From Bradyrhizobium symbiodeficiens (lineage in GTDB: Bacteria; Pseudomonadota; Alphaproteobacteria; Rhizobiales; Xanthobacteraceae), in NCBI RefSeq assembly GCF_002266465.3, contig NZ_CP029427.2:1738501-1802500 (forward strand): a stretch of DNA of 64,000 nt, in the 5' to 3' direction. The position numbers and the translations under genes are program-made. Positions 48,559-56,864 of this stretch are shown in pieces. The notes below the pieces were generated by a model. The model had not been told where the DNA came from, ran no database searches, and worked only from the letters and a program-made list of their open reading frames with translations. Every line of letters starts with the position of its first letter. Positions within the stretch are counted from its first letter, which is position 1.

Positions 48559-49608
48559 ATGACAAAGCCCTTCCCCATGAACGCCTGGTACGCCGCGGCC
48601 TGGGACGCGGACGTGAAACCTGCGCTGTTGCCGCGGACGATCTGCGGCAAGCATGTCGTGATGTACCGCAAGGCCGACGGCTCGGTGGCCGCGCTGGAGG
48701 ACGCCTGCTGGCACCGCTTGGTGCCGCTGTCCAAGGGCCGGCTCGAAGGCGACACCGTCGTCTGCGGCTATCACGGTCTCAAGTACAATGCGCAGGGGCG
48801 CTGCACCTTCATGCCCTCGCAGGAGACCATCAACCCATCGGCCTGCGTGCGCGCCTATCCCGTGGTCGAGCGCCATCGCTATGTCTGGCTCTGGATGGGC
48901 GACCCCGCGCTCGCCGATCCCGCGCTCGTGCCCGACATGCACTGGAATCACGATCCGGACTGGGCCGGCGACGGCAAGACCATCCACGTCAAATGCGACT
49001 ACCGCCTCGTGCTCGACAATCTCATGGATCTCACCCACGAGACCTTCGTACACGGCTCCTCCATCGGCAACGAAGCGGTCGCGGAAGCGCCGTTCGACGT
49101 CACCCATGGCGAGAAGACGGTGACGGTGACGCGCTGGATGCGGAACATCGAGCCGCCGCCGTTCTGGGCCAGGCAGCTCGGCAAGACTGGCCTCGTCGAT
49201 CGCTGGCAGATCATCCGCTTCGAAGCCCCGTGCACCATCGCCATCGACGTCGGCGTGGCGCCGACGGGCACCGGCGCTCCGGAAGGCGACCGCTCGCAGG
49301 GCGTCAACGGCTTCGTGCTCAACACCATCACGCCCGAGACCGAGAAGACCTGCCATTATTTCTGGGCCTTCGTGCGCAACTACCAGCTCGGCGAGCAGCG
49401 CATCACCAGCGAGATCCGCGAGGGCGTCTCCGGCATCTTCCGCGAGGACGAGCTGATCCTCGAGGCGCAGCAGCGCGCCATGGACGAAAACCCGGACCGC
49501 ATCTTCTACAACCTCAATATCGACGCCGGTGCGATGTGGTCGCGCAAGCTGATCGACAGGATGGTGGCGAAGGAAACCGCGCCGCAGCGCCTTCAGGCCG
49601 CGGAGTAG
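48559..49608 (+). CDS. vanA: Vanillate O-demethylase, oxygenase subunit
   Basis: The 349-residue Rieske oxygenase removes the methyl group of vanillate to give protocatechuate and formaldehyde, with electrons from VanB. The N-terminus MTKPFPMNAWYAAAWD is typical. The Rieske cluster ligands are in DACWHRLVPLSKG (Cys-x-His) and VVCGYHGLKYN (Cys-x2-His), and the mononuclear iron site in DNLMDLTHETFVHGSS. ATG 48559 is used, with GGGAG nine bases upstream. It heads a three-gene operon with four-base-scale spacing and is preceded by palindromic operators. Confidence 0.95.
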   Translation: MTKPFPMNAWYAAAWDADVKPALLPRTICGKHVVMYRKADGSVAALEDACWHRLVPLSKGRLEGDTVVCGYHGLKYNAQGRCTFMPSQETINPSACVRAYPVVERHRYVWLWMGDPALADPALVPDMHWNHDPDWAGDGKTIHVKCDYRLVLDNLMDLTHETFVHGSSIGNEAVAEAPFDVTHGEKTVTVTRWMRNIEPPPFWARQLGKTGLVDRWQIIRFEAPCTIAIDVGVAPTGTGAPEGDRSQGVNGFVLNTITPETEKTCHYFWAFVRNYQLGEQRITSEIREGVSGIFREDELILEAQQRAMDENPDRIFYNLNIDAGAMWSRKLIDRMVAKETAPQRLQAAE

Positions 49609-49611
49609 ATC

Positions 49612-50364
49612 ATGGCCGAACGTGAGGTCGACCGCTCCGTATCGCAGACCGTGAAGGCGCAGCTTGCGCTGCGCGACCAGATCCTGTCGGGCTCCTTGCG
49701 CCCGGGCGAGCGTATTTCCGAACTGCAGGCGGTGGAAACCACCGGCGCCTCGCGCACCCCGGTGCGCATGGCGCTGGTGCGGCTCGAGGAGGAGGGCCTG
49801 CTGGAGGCGATCCCCTCCGGAGGCTTCATGGTAAAGGCGTTCTCGGAGCGCGACATTTCCGATTCCATCGAGCTGCGCGGCACGCTCGAAGGGCTCGCTG
49901 CACGCTTCGCGGCCGAGCGCGGCGTCTCCGCGCGCGAGCTGGAGCCGCTGAAGGAGTGCCTGGCGGCGATCGACGAATTGCTGGGCCAGGTGCCGATCTC
50001 GATCGAGGCCTTCTCGTCCTATGTCACCCTGAACGCGCGCTTCCATGCCCTGCTCACGGAACTGTCGCGGAGCCCACCCATAGTCCGCCAGATCGACCGC
50101 GCCTCCGCGCTTCCGTTCGCCTCGCCAAGCGGCTTCGTGATGGCCCAATCGGCACTGCCCGAGGCGCAGCAGATCCTGATCATCGCCCAGGATCACCACC
50201 GCGTCGTGATCGATGCGATCGAGAACCGTGAAGGCGCGCGCGCCGAAGCCGTCATGCGCGAACACGCGCGGCTGGCGGTGCGCAACTTAAGGCTCGCCCT
50301 GCGCAACCGCACCCATCTCGATCTCTTGCCGGCGCTGGCGCTGATCAAGACCGCAACCGATTGA
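49612..50364 (+). CDS. vanR: GntR-family regulator (FCD type) of the van operon
   Basis: The 250-residue protein has an N-terminal winged helix (LRDQILSGSLRPGERISELQ, then ASRTPVRMALVRLEEEGLLE) and an all-helical FCD effector domain (about residues 85-230) whose Asp/His residues usually hold a metal and bind a small acid. It starts three bases after vanA and ends ten bases before vanB, so it controls the operon that contains it. By analogy with VanR of other bacteria it should repress and respond to vanillate. The palindromes before vanA are the likely sites. Confidence 0.85.
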   Translation: MAEREVDRSVSQTVKAQLALRDQILSGSLRPGERISELQAVETTGASRTPVRMALVRLEEEGLLEAIPSGGFMVKAFSERDISDSIELRGTLEGLAARFAAERGVSARELEPLKECLAAIDELLGQVPISIEAFSSYVTLNARFHALLTELSRSPPIVRQIDRASALPFASPSGFVMAQSALPEAQQILIIAQDHHRVVIDAIENREGARAEAVMREHARLAVRNLRLALRNRTHLDLLPALALIKTATD

Positions 50365-50374
50365 GGGCAGTCCC

Positions 50375-51355
50375 ATGCGCTTCATCGAAACCTGGATTCC
50401 GGCGACGCTCGTCTCGACGCGCGATCTTGCCCCCGGCATTCGCGAATTCCTGATCCGGCCCGATCAGTTCGACGCCACCGCCTATCCGGTCGGCAGCCAC
50501 ATCAATGTCAGCGTGACCATCGACGGTCTGCCGGAGACGCGGTCCTATTCGCTGGTCGGCGAAGCCTCGCCGCATGGATTCAAGATCGCGGTGCGCCGCG
50601 CCGATGATTCCCGCGGCGGTTCACGCTACATGTGGCAGCTCGCGCCCGGCGCGCGGCTCGACATCACGCAGCCGGCCTCGCTGCTCGCGGTGGACTGGTC
50701 GCGCGAAAGTTATTGTCTGATCGCCGGCGGTATCGGCATCACGCCGATCCTCGGCGCCGCGCAGGCGCTGGTGCGGCGCGGGGTGGATGTCACGCTGCAC
50801 TATGCGATGCGCTCGCGCGCCGAGGCCGCTTATCTCGATGATCTCGCCGGAATGCTCGGCGATCGCCTGGTCGTTCATGCCAGCGATGAAGGTCAGCGGC
50901 TCGATCTCGGCGCGCTGTTCGCGTCATTGCCGCAAGGCACGTTGTCGCTGTTCTGCGGTCCGATGCGCATGCTCGATGGCGCTCGTCACGCCTGGATCGG
51001 CGCGGGCCATCCACTACCAGATCTCCGCTACGAAACTTTCGGCTCCAGCGGCACGCTCCCGACCGAGCCGTTTCGCGTGCGCCTGAAGGGCTCGAATGTC
51101 GAGCTCGAAATCCCGCGCGAACGCTCGATGCTGGATGTACTCAATGCCAGCGGTCATGACGTGATGTACGATTGCAAGCGCGGCGAATGCGGTCTCTGCG
51201 CCATCGACGTGGTCGAGGTCGACGGCGAGATCGATCATCGCGACGTCTTCTTCAGCGATCATCAGAAAGAGAGCAACCAGAAGATCTGCGCCTGCGTCTC
51301 CCGCGCGCGGGGGACGATCACCGTGGATACGCTGCTGCGGGCGGATGCGGTTTGA
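50375..51355 (+). CDS. vanB: Vanillate O-demethylase, reductase subunit
   Basis: The 326-residue protein passes electrons from NAD(P)H to VanA. It has an N-terminal flavin-binding barrel (ETRSYSLVGEAS is the flavin motif), a nucleotide-binding domain (YCLIAGGIGITPILGAAQAL) and a C-terminal plant-type [2Fe-2S] domain. The cluster ligands are in CKRGECGLCAIDV and a later ICACVSRARG. This order is that of the phthalate-dioxygenase-reductase family. It is the last gene of the van operon and is followed by extragenic palindromes. Confidence 0.94.
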   Translation: MRFIETWIPATLVSTRDLAPGIREFLIRPDQFDATAYPVGSHINVSVTIDGLPETRSYSLVGEASPHGFKIAVRRADDSRGGSRYMWQLAPGARLDITQPASLLAVDWSRESYCLIAGGIGITPILGAAQALVRRGVDVTLHYAMRSRAEAAYLDDLAGMLGDRLVVHASDEGQRLDLGALFASLPQGTLSLFCGPMRMLDGARHAWIGAGHPLPDLRYETFGSSGTLPTEPFRVRLKGSNVELEIPRERSMLDVLNASGHDVMYDCKRGECGLCAIDVVEVDGEIDHRDVFFSDHQKESNQKICACVSRARGTITVDTLLRADAV

Positions 51356-51408
51356 GCGAGCCCCGGGGGCGGGGTCTATTGGGACAAACAGACGGCGCCG
51401 CGGTCTCC

Positions 51409-51525
51409 ACCTCTCCCGCTTGCGGGAGAGGTCGCGCCGAAGGCGCGGGTGAGGGCTCTCGCCTCTTGGGGACTCACTCTGTGGAGGCACCCTCTCCCCA
51501 GCCCTCTCCCGGAAGCGGGAGAGGG
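51409..51525 (+). repeat. Pair of extragenic palindromic elements (REP-like)
   Basis: Two hairpins occur: ACCTCTCCCGC-TT-GCGGGAGAGGT at 51409-51432 and CCCTCTCCCG-GAA-GCGGGAGAGGG at 51502-51524, with GCGCCGAAGGCGCG between them. They lie in the spacer between the convergent vanB and GGDEF-EAL genes. This sequence family is abundant between genes in Bradyrhizobium. The pair could act as a bidirectional terminator. Confidence 0.75.
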
Positions 51526-51570
51526 GCTCACCGCCCTTGTGGCCGGCATTCGGGCCCGTGTGATTTCCAC

Positions 51571-53589
51571 CTACGCCGCGTAAGGGGCCCGATATTTCTT
51601 CGTGTCCAGCAGCGCCAGCACGCCGTCCGCCGACACCGGCCGGCTGATCAGATAGCCCTGCACCTCGTCGCAACTGAATTGGCGCAGATATTCGAGTTGG
51701 TCAGCGGTCTCGACGCCTTCCGCGACCACGCCGATGCGCAGGTCGCGCGCAAGCCCAATCACCGATTTCACGATCGCCGCGCAGTCGGGCTGCACCAGCA
51801 TGTCGCGGATGAAGGATTGGTCGATCTTGATTCGGTCGAACGGCAGCTTGCGTAGATAGGTGAGCGACGAGAATCCCGTGCCGAAATCGTCCAGCGCCAC
51901 GGTGACGCCGAGCTGCAGCAGCGCGTTCAGGACCGGCTCGGCCGAGCCGTATTTCGACAGCAGCATCGATTCCGTGATCTCGATCTCGAGCCGGTGCGGC
52001 GCGATCCTCGCCTCCGCGAGTGCCTGCACGATGATCTGGAGGATGCCCGAATTGTGAAACTGCGCGGCTGAGAAGTTCACGGCGACCCTGATGTCGTCCG
52101 GCCACTCGGCCGCCGTCGCGCAGGCGCGGCGGACCACCCATTCGCCGATCTCGTGGATCAGCCCGGTCTCTTCCGCAATCGGGATGAATTCGCTCGGCGG
52201 TACCAGACCGCGCCCAGGATGTTGCCAGCGCAGCAGCGCCTCGAAACCGGTGATCCGGTTTTCGTCGAGGTCGAGGAACGGCTGGAATACGAGGAACAGC
52301 TCGTCTCGCGCGATCGCGCTCTCGAGATCGGATTGCAGCGCCTTGCGATCGCGTGACACCCTGTCGTCGGCTTCCTCGAAGAAGCGGATCGTGCCGGGGC
52401 CCGCCTTCTTCGCGCGGTAGAGCGCGGCATCGGCATTCTTCATGACGTCGAGCGACGTGGTGCCGTCGCGCGGCGCCAGCACGATGCCGACGCTGGTTGC
52501 GCCCACGATCTGGCGGCCCTCGATGCGGAACGGTTCGGTGAAGACCGCGACGAAGCGTTCGGCGATATCGAGTGCATCCTCGGGACGCGCCAGATTGGCC
52601 ATCACCAGCGCGAACTCGTCGCCGCCGATGCGCGCAACGTGCTCGGCAGCGCGCGTGCAGCGTCGCAGGCGGCTTGCGACCTCCACCAGGAATTCGTCGC
52701 CGGCAGGATGGCCGAACTTGTCGTTGACCTCCTTGAAGCGATCGAGATCGAGCAGCAGCACCGCAAACTCCTCGCCCGACAATGTCAGTCGCTTGAGCGC
52801 GGCCTCGAGCGTCTCGTTGAAGGCGACGCGGTTGGGCAAATGGGTCAGGGGATCCAGCCGCACGGTCCGCTCCGCCTCGATCTGCCGCATCACGCGCCGT
52901 GCAAACGCGAACGAATTGACGAACACGCCGCGGATCAGCACGCTGCCGTAGACCACGACGAGGAATGCGATCAGCAGGAAGGCCAGATCGCCGTTCCTGC
53001 CGAGACAGATGGCGATCCCGACGAAGATCGGAGCCGTGAAGGCGATGGCCGCGATCGGGATGGTGGCGAAGGCGAGCGCGCCGCCGGCCAGCATGCCCGA
53101 GCACAGGGAGGTGATGACGAGCTGCCCGCCGGTCGAAGCGTCCGCGAAGAAGGCGACCGGTACGATGCCCCAGGCGGCGCCGAGGACGAAGGCGTTTCGC
53201 ACCAGCCGCTGCATGGCACGGCGCGAGACGAATTGCGGCTTGGTGATGCGGCGCGCGACGCGGGACTGCAGACCGAAAATGATTGCGCCGCTTGCGACAG
53301 CGCCAGCCCAGATCAACGCAAAAATCCTGTCCGGCGACTGCCAAAGCGCGATGGCGAGGACGATGGCGTTGCAGGCGTTGGCGAGCATGATGCCGACCGA
53401 ATAGCCGAGCACCAGCGACATCTGTTCGGCCCGGATATGGCCGGCTACGGCTTCGTCGGTTGCGGGACCGCCAAAGGCCGACAAATCGCCGGCGAACAGC
53501 CGCGCGACATAGCTGGTCGTTTGAGTCCGCATTCCAGAGCCTAGCAGCATGGGCCGTCCGTCCGGCGCGGAAGCGAGAATTCGCTGCAA
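51571..53589 (-). CDS. Membrane GGDEF-EAL protein (cyclic-di-GMP turnover)
   Basis: The 672-residue protein has about six membrane helices in its first 220 residues, then a diguanylate cyclase domain (about 230-395) and a phosphodiesterase domain (about 410-660). The cyclase active site is intact (RIGGDEFALVMANL), but the inhibitory RxxD five residues before it reads RAAE. The EAL domain has FEALLRWQHP, IEITESMLL and a DDFGTGFSSLTYL loop, so it is probably active too. Net direction cannot be predicted. The start is uncertain, with ATGs also at about 53550 and 53532. Such proteins switch biofilm and exopolysaccharide output. Confidence 0.9.
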   Translation of the reverse strand: MQRILASAPDGRPMLLGSGMRTQTTSYVARLFAGDLSAFGGPATDEAVAGHIRAEQMSLVLGYSVGIMLANACNAIVLAIALWQSPDRIFALIWAGAVASGAIIFGLQSRVARRITKPQFVSRRAMQRLVRNAFVLGAAWGIVPVAFFADASTGGQLVITSLCSGMLAGGALAFATIPIAAIAFTAPIFVGIAICLGRNGDLAFLLIAFLVVVYGSVLIRGVFVNSFAFARRVMRQIEAERTVRLDPLTHLPNRVAFNETLEAALKRLTLSGEEFAVLLLDLDRFKEVNDKFGHPAGDEFLVEVASRLRRCTRAAEHVARIGGDEFALVMANLARPEDALDIAERFVAVFTEPFRIEGRQIVGATSVGIVLAPRDGTTSLDVMKNADAALYRAKKAGPGTIRFFEEADDRVSRDRKALQSDLESAIARDELFLVFQPFLDLDENRITGFEALLRWQHPGRGLVPPSEFIPIAEETGLIHEIGEWVVRRACATAAEWPDDIRVAVNFSAAQFHNSGILQIIVQALAEARIAPHRLEIEITESMLLSKYGSAEPVLNALLQLGVTVALDDFGTGFSSLTYLRKLPFDRIKIDQSFIRDMLVQPDCAAIVKSVIGLARDLRIGVVAEGVETADQLEYLRQFSCDEVQGYLISRPVSADGVLALLDTKKYRAPYAA

Positions 53590-53699
53590 AACTTTGACGA
53601 ACTATGAATTATCCCACCCGGCCGGCATCGCCACGACCACTTCTGCGTATTCGTGACGTGGTATCGATAACAAATCGATACAAAGGCGGACTTCGACAC

Positions 53700-55202
53700 T
53701 TACGGAGGCGGCTGGAGGCCCTGTTCGGCCAGGAAATGCGTGAGCCCGTCGATCTGCCGCGAGCCCACGAAGGCGCCAATGTAACCGTCGGGACGCACCA
53801 GCACCCAATCCCCGGGCGATACGGCGTATGCGTCGCGAAAGTGCTCGCTTCCGTCGACGAGCTCGGCATCCGGGCCGATACAGTGGATGTGCAGTCCAGT
53901 GCACGCCGATACGGTCCCACGTTTCACCTGATAGCCAAGCAGCGTCCAATGAGGCCCCTTGAGCAACCCGAACAAGCGTATGGGTTGTCCTGCGGCTCCA
54001 CGTAGCGGCGCATCCGGTGCACGGGCTCCCGCGGACGGGCCTGCCATGCGCCCTGGCTTTTCCAGTGCCAAGGGCGATCCCGGATAGCCGATCTCGAGTT
54101 GCTGCACCTCGCGACCGCGCCTCATGTCGCCGCGCTTGGCCGCTTCCAGCAAGTCGGCGGAAAGGCCGAGCACCCTTGCAGCGACGGGGTGTCGTTCTGC
54201 CTCGTAACTATCGAGCAGAGTTGCGGCCCCGCTGCCGATAACGCTCGCCAGCTTCCAGCCGAGATTGTAGGCATCCTGCACGCTGGTATTGAGACCCTGT
54301 CCACCTGTCGGAGGATGGATGTGAGCCGCATCGCCGATCAGAAATGCACGGCGATCCCGGTAACGATCGGCGAGTCTCGCATTCATCTGATAGGCCGACC
54401 CCCAAAGCACGGACTGAATGCGGATATCGTTGCGTCCCGTGCGCTCGGCGACCATGGCCGAAAGCCCTTCGGCGGACAGATCGACCTCGCCCTCGAGCGG
54501 GACGGGTGCCTGCAACTGAAACAGCTCCGTTCCGGCCAGCGGGCACAGCGAGATCTGGCGGTCCATCGCGCCATCGTGGAAGCGGTGCCACGCCAGGCGG
54601 TCCAGGCCCGTCAGCACGACGTCGGCCACCACGGCTCGTACGCCGAGCGTCTTGCCATGAAAACCAATACCGAGTGCGTGACGCACGAAGCTGCGGCCGC
54701 CGTCGGCACCGACGAGATAACGCACGCGCACCGTCTCTTCGCCGTCCCGGCCTGAAAGGCGCGCAGTCACACCGTCCTCATCCTGTTCCAGGCCGACCAA
54801 TTCGCAGCCAAATTCCACCCGCCCACCGAGTTCGAGCAGCCGTTCGCGCATCACGCCCTCGGTCAGGAATTGCGGGATCATCAGCGCCATGTTGTAGGGC
54901 TCGGCCGGGGTGGGGGGTGCGTGCTCTGCAATCTCCGACTCGATGAAGCTGCCATCATCGCGGTATTTGCGCTGCGGCGGGTAGAGACCGCCGGCGGCAA
55001 CGATGCGGTCGATGATGCCGAGATCCTCGAAGATCTCCAGGGTTCGAGGCTGGATTCCCTTGCCGCGAGACCCATGGAACGGACTGGCTTGCTTCTCGAT
55101 CAGCCGAAAAGACACGCCTCGCCGCGCGAGGTCGATGGCGAGTGTAAGGCCGGCCGCACCTGCTCCGCAGATCAGAACGTCCGCCGTGAATTGCTTTGTC
55201 AT
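53700..55202 (-). CDS. FAD-dependent aromatic hydroxylase (PheA/TfdB-like)
   Basis: This 500-residue flavoprotein monooxygenase probably hydroxylates an aromatic compound with NAD(P)H and oxygen. The N-terminus has DVLICGAGAAGLTLAIDLAR (FAD Rossmann), and the second FAD motif is FLIGDAAHIHPPTGGQGLNT. SFVRHALGIGFHGKTLG and a C-terminal thioredoxin-like region of about 120 residues fit the phenol-hydroxylase branch. ATG 55202 with GAGGG upstream is used rather than the longer frame. It is divergent from a MarR regulator across a 49-bp spacer holding a palindrome. The substrate is not known. Confidence 0.85.
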   Translation of the reverse strand: MTKQFTADVLICGAGAAGLTLAIDLARRGVSFRLIEKQASPFHGSRGKGIQPRTLEIFEDLGIIDRIVAAGGLYPPQRKYRDDGSFIESEIAEHAPPTPAEPYNMALMIPQFLTEGVMRERLLELGGRVEFGCELVGLEQDEDGVTARLSGRDGEETVRVRYLVGADGGRSFVRHALGIGFHGKTLGVRAVVADVVLTGLDRLAWHRFHDGAMDRQISLCPLAGTELFQLQAPVPLEGEVDLSAEGLSAMVAERTGRNDIRIQSVLWGSAYQMNARLADRYRDRRAFLIGDAAHIHPPTGGQGLNTSVQDAYNLGWKLASVIGSGAATLLDSYEAERHPVAARVLGLSADLLEAAKRGDMRRGREVQQLEIGYPGSPLALEKPGRMAGPSAGARAPDAPLRGAAGQPIRLFGLLKGPHWTLLGYQVKRGTVSACTGLHIHCIGPDAELVDGSEHFRDAYAVSPGDWVLVRPDGYIGAFVGSRQIDGLTHFLAEQGLQPPP

Positions 55203-55215
55203 GGCACCCTCAATA

Positions 55216-55232
55216 TGTGTAATATGCACACA
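55216..55232 (+). promoter_or_regulatory. Palindromic operator between monooxygenase and marR-type gene
   Basis: TGTGTAATATGCACACA is a near-perfect palindrome (TGTGT/ACACA arms) in the 49-bp divergent spacer. A related half, ATACACATATT, lies at about 55270-55281 inside the first codons of the regulator. This is the usual size and place for a MarR-family site that controls both genes. Confidence 0.6.
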
Positions 55233-55251
55233 TTAGGCGGGGGTCATCGGG

Positions 55252-55731
55252 ATGTCAAGAAGGGTGCAAAATACACATATTAAAAAGCAGGTACGCTCGC
55301 TTCACGAAGCGTTGATCGACATCGTCAGTGTCATGAACCGCCGGCAGGGCGACGACATGATGATCCGCGAGGCGGGCATCTCGCTGGATCGTGCGCTGTT
55401 TCCGCTGCTCGTCGGCATCGAGCGGCGCGGCCCGATCGGGGTCGTCGATCTCGCCGATCGCATGGGGCGGGACTATACGACGGTCAGTCGGCAGGTCGCG
55501 AAACTGGAAAATCTCGGCTTGATTAAGCGCCACGCCAGCGAAGCGGATCGCCGCGTCAGCGAGGCCACCATCACGCCGAATGGCAAAGCCATGACGGATG
55601 CGGTCGACAGGGCACGCGAACGGATTGTCGGGGGGATGTTTGCGACCTGGGACGATCAGGATGTCGAGGATCTGGTGCGCCTGATGCGCAAGCTAGCCGA
55701 CGCGATGATCGCCCCGGGCAAGTCAGCTTGA
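55252..55731 (+). CDS. MarR-family transcriptional regulator
   Basis: The 159-residue protein is a winged-helix dimer of the MarR type. The recognition region reads GVVDLADRMGRDYTTVSRQV and the wing KLENLGLIKRHASEADRRVS, with the usual Asp-Arg in the turn. N- and C-terminal helices would form the dimer interface. It is divergent from the aromatic hydroxylase and should repress it until the aromatic substrate or a related phenolic binds. That is inferred from arrangement. The start at ATG 55252 lies 20 bases after the palindrome. Confidence 0.88.
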   Translation: MSRRVQNTHIKKQVRSLHEALIDIVSVMNRRQGDDMMIREAGISLDRALFPLLVGIERRGPIGVVDLADRMGRDYTTVSRQVAKLENLGLIKRHASEADRRVSEATITPNGKAMTDAVDRARERIVGGMFATWDDQDVEDLVRLMRKLADAMIAPGKSA

Positions 55732-55755
55732 AATCGATTGCGAAAGGGCAGTTTG

Positions 55756-56121
55756 TCACCGCCCGAGCTGCTTGGGGTCGTAATAGAACCGCTCCTCGAC
55801 GAGCTGATCGCCACGCCATGTCTGCCAGGCAATCTCTTCCAGTGTCCGCGTGACGCCTTCGGCATTGGTGAAGCTGAACCGCCAACGCGTCGCGACGTTG
55901 TCGCCTTCGATCAAGCTCGGCCCGATCCGCACCGCCTTGACTTCCTTGAAGGCTGCGAGCACGCCGCGCTCCTTGGCCGCGAGCTTGTCGCGCCCGACCA
56001 AAGGCTCGGCCTGGTTTTCATGGGTGGCGGCGTCCGGAACGTAGTAGTCGAGGATCGCTCCGACAAAATCCCCATTTTCCAGCCGCTTCGCAAAGGCTTC
56101 GACGATGTCGCGGCTCGGCAT
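55756..56121 (-). CDS. SnoaL-like (NTF2-fold) small protein
   Basis: The 121-residue protein fits the SnoaL/NTF2-like fold: MPSRDIVEAFAKRLENGDFV, a YYVPDAATHENQ segment, and closing strands TRWRFSFTN and EEIAWQTWRGDQLVEERFYY. Members include small isomerases, cyclases and binding proteins, so the reaction cannot be assigned. ATG 56121 is preferred because GAGGGG lies just upstream. It is divergent from a TetR regulator, with the operator between, and is probably its target. Confidence 0.75.
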   Translation of the reverse strand: MPSRDIVEAFAKRLENGDFVGAILDYYVPDAATHENQAEPLVGRDKLAAKERGVLAAFKEVKAVRIGPSLIEGDNVATRWRFSFTNAEGVTRTLEEIAWQTWRGDQLVEERFYYDPKQLGR

Positions 56122-56149
56122 GGCGCCCCTCATGATAAAAACAGACTGT

Positions 56150-56178
56150 TAGTCGGTAAATACCGACCGGTAGTCGGA
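56150..56178 (+). promoter_or_regulatory. Overlapping palindromes, likely TetR-type operator
   Basis: AGTCGGTA-AA-TACCGACC and TACCGACCGGTAGTCGG overlap in this spacer between the SnoaL-like and TetR-type genes. Tandem overlapping inverted repeats of TACCGAC are typical of TetR-family sites and would let the regulator control both genes. Confidence 0.65.
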
Positions 56179-56221
56179 AAGTCAACTGGCCGGCTAAGGA
56201 GAATTCGACTAGACGAGACCC

Positions 56222-56812
56222 ATGGCGAAACAGGCGGAGCGGCGGGCGGCGACATCGGAGGCGATCCTGACGGCGGCGCGCCGCCTGTTCGGGACGCGGG
56301 GCTTTGCGGCCACCACCATGGACGAGATCGCGGAAGCAGCCCATGTCGCCAAGGGCGCGGTCTATCATCACTTCAAGACCAAGGAGGCGGTGTTCGAAGC
56401 GGTATTCGACCAGGTCTCGCGCGACCTCGTCGCCGAGATCGACGGTGCCGCGCGCGCCGAGAAGGACGTGCTCGCGGCGATGGTCGCGGGCACGCAGCAC
56501 TATTTCGCGGCGACTGCAAAGGGCCCGACCGGCCAGATCATCCTGCGCGACGGCCCGGCCGTGCTCGGCTGGGAGCGCTGGCGCGAGATCGACGCCCGGC
56601 ATTTCGGCGGCAAGCTGCCGCGTGCGCTTTCGGTGGCGATGGAGGCCGGACTGATCGCAAAGCAGCCGGTCGAACCGCTCGCCCGCCTGCTGCTCGGCGC
56701 GGTGACGGAGGCCGCGGTTGCCTGCGCCGGACGCGCCGATATCGCAAGGGCCGGCGCGGAATATGCCCGTGCGTTCAAGTCGCTGGTCGAGGCGCTGCGC
56801 GTCAAGCCATGA
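56222..56812 (+). CDS. TetR-family transcriptional regulator
   Basis: The 196-residue protein has the TetR helix-turn-helix at its N-terminus (GFAATTMDEIAEAAHVAKGA, then VYHHFKTKEAVFEAVF) and an all-helical ligand domain after it. It lies divergent from the SnoaL-like gene and 52 bases upstream of the GMC oxidoreductase gene on the same strand, so it may regulate both and itself. The inducer is unknown. Confidence 0.88.
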   Translation: MAKQAERRAATSEAILTAARRLFGTRGFAATTMDEIAEAAHVAKGAVYHHFKTKEAVFEAVFDQVSRDLVAEIDGAARAEKDVLAAMVAGTQHYFAATAKGPTGQIILRDGPAVLGWERWREIDARHFGGKLPRALSVAMEAGLIAKQPVEPLARLLLGAVTEAAVACAGRADIARAGAEYARAFKSLVEALRVKP

Positions 56813-56864
56813 CGTGCTAGTGACGGAGCGGAAACGCCCACACCAACAAGAAGAACAGTAACGC

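Noticed and set aside
48472..50265. 597-residue minus-strand frame opposite vanA and vanR
   Set aside because: It is antisense to well-identified genes in high-GC DNA and shows an Arg/Gly/His-rich shadow composition.
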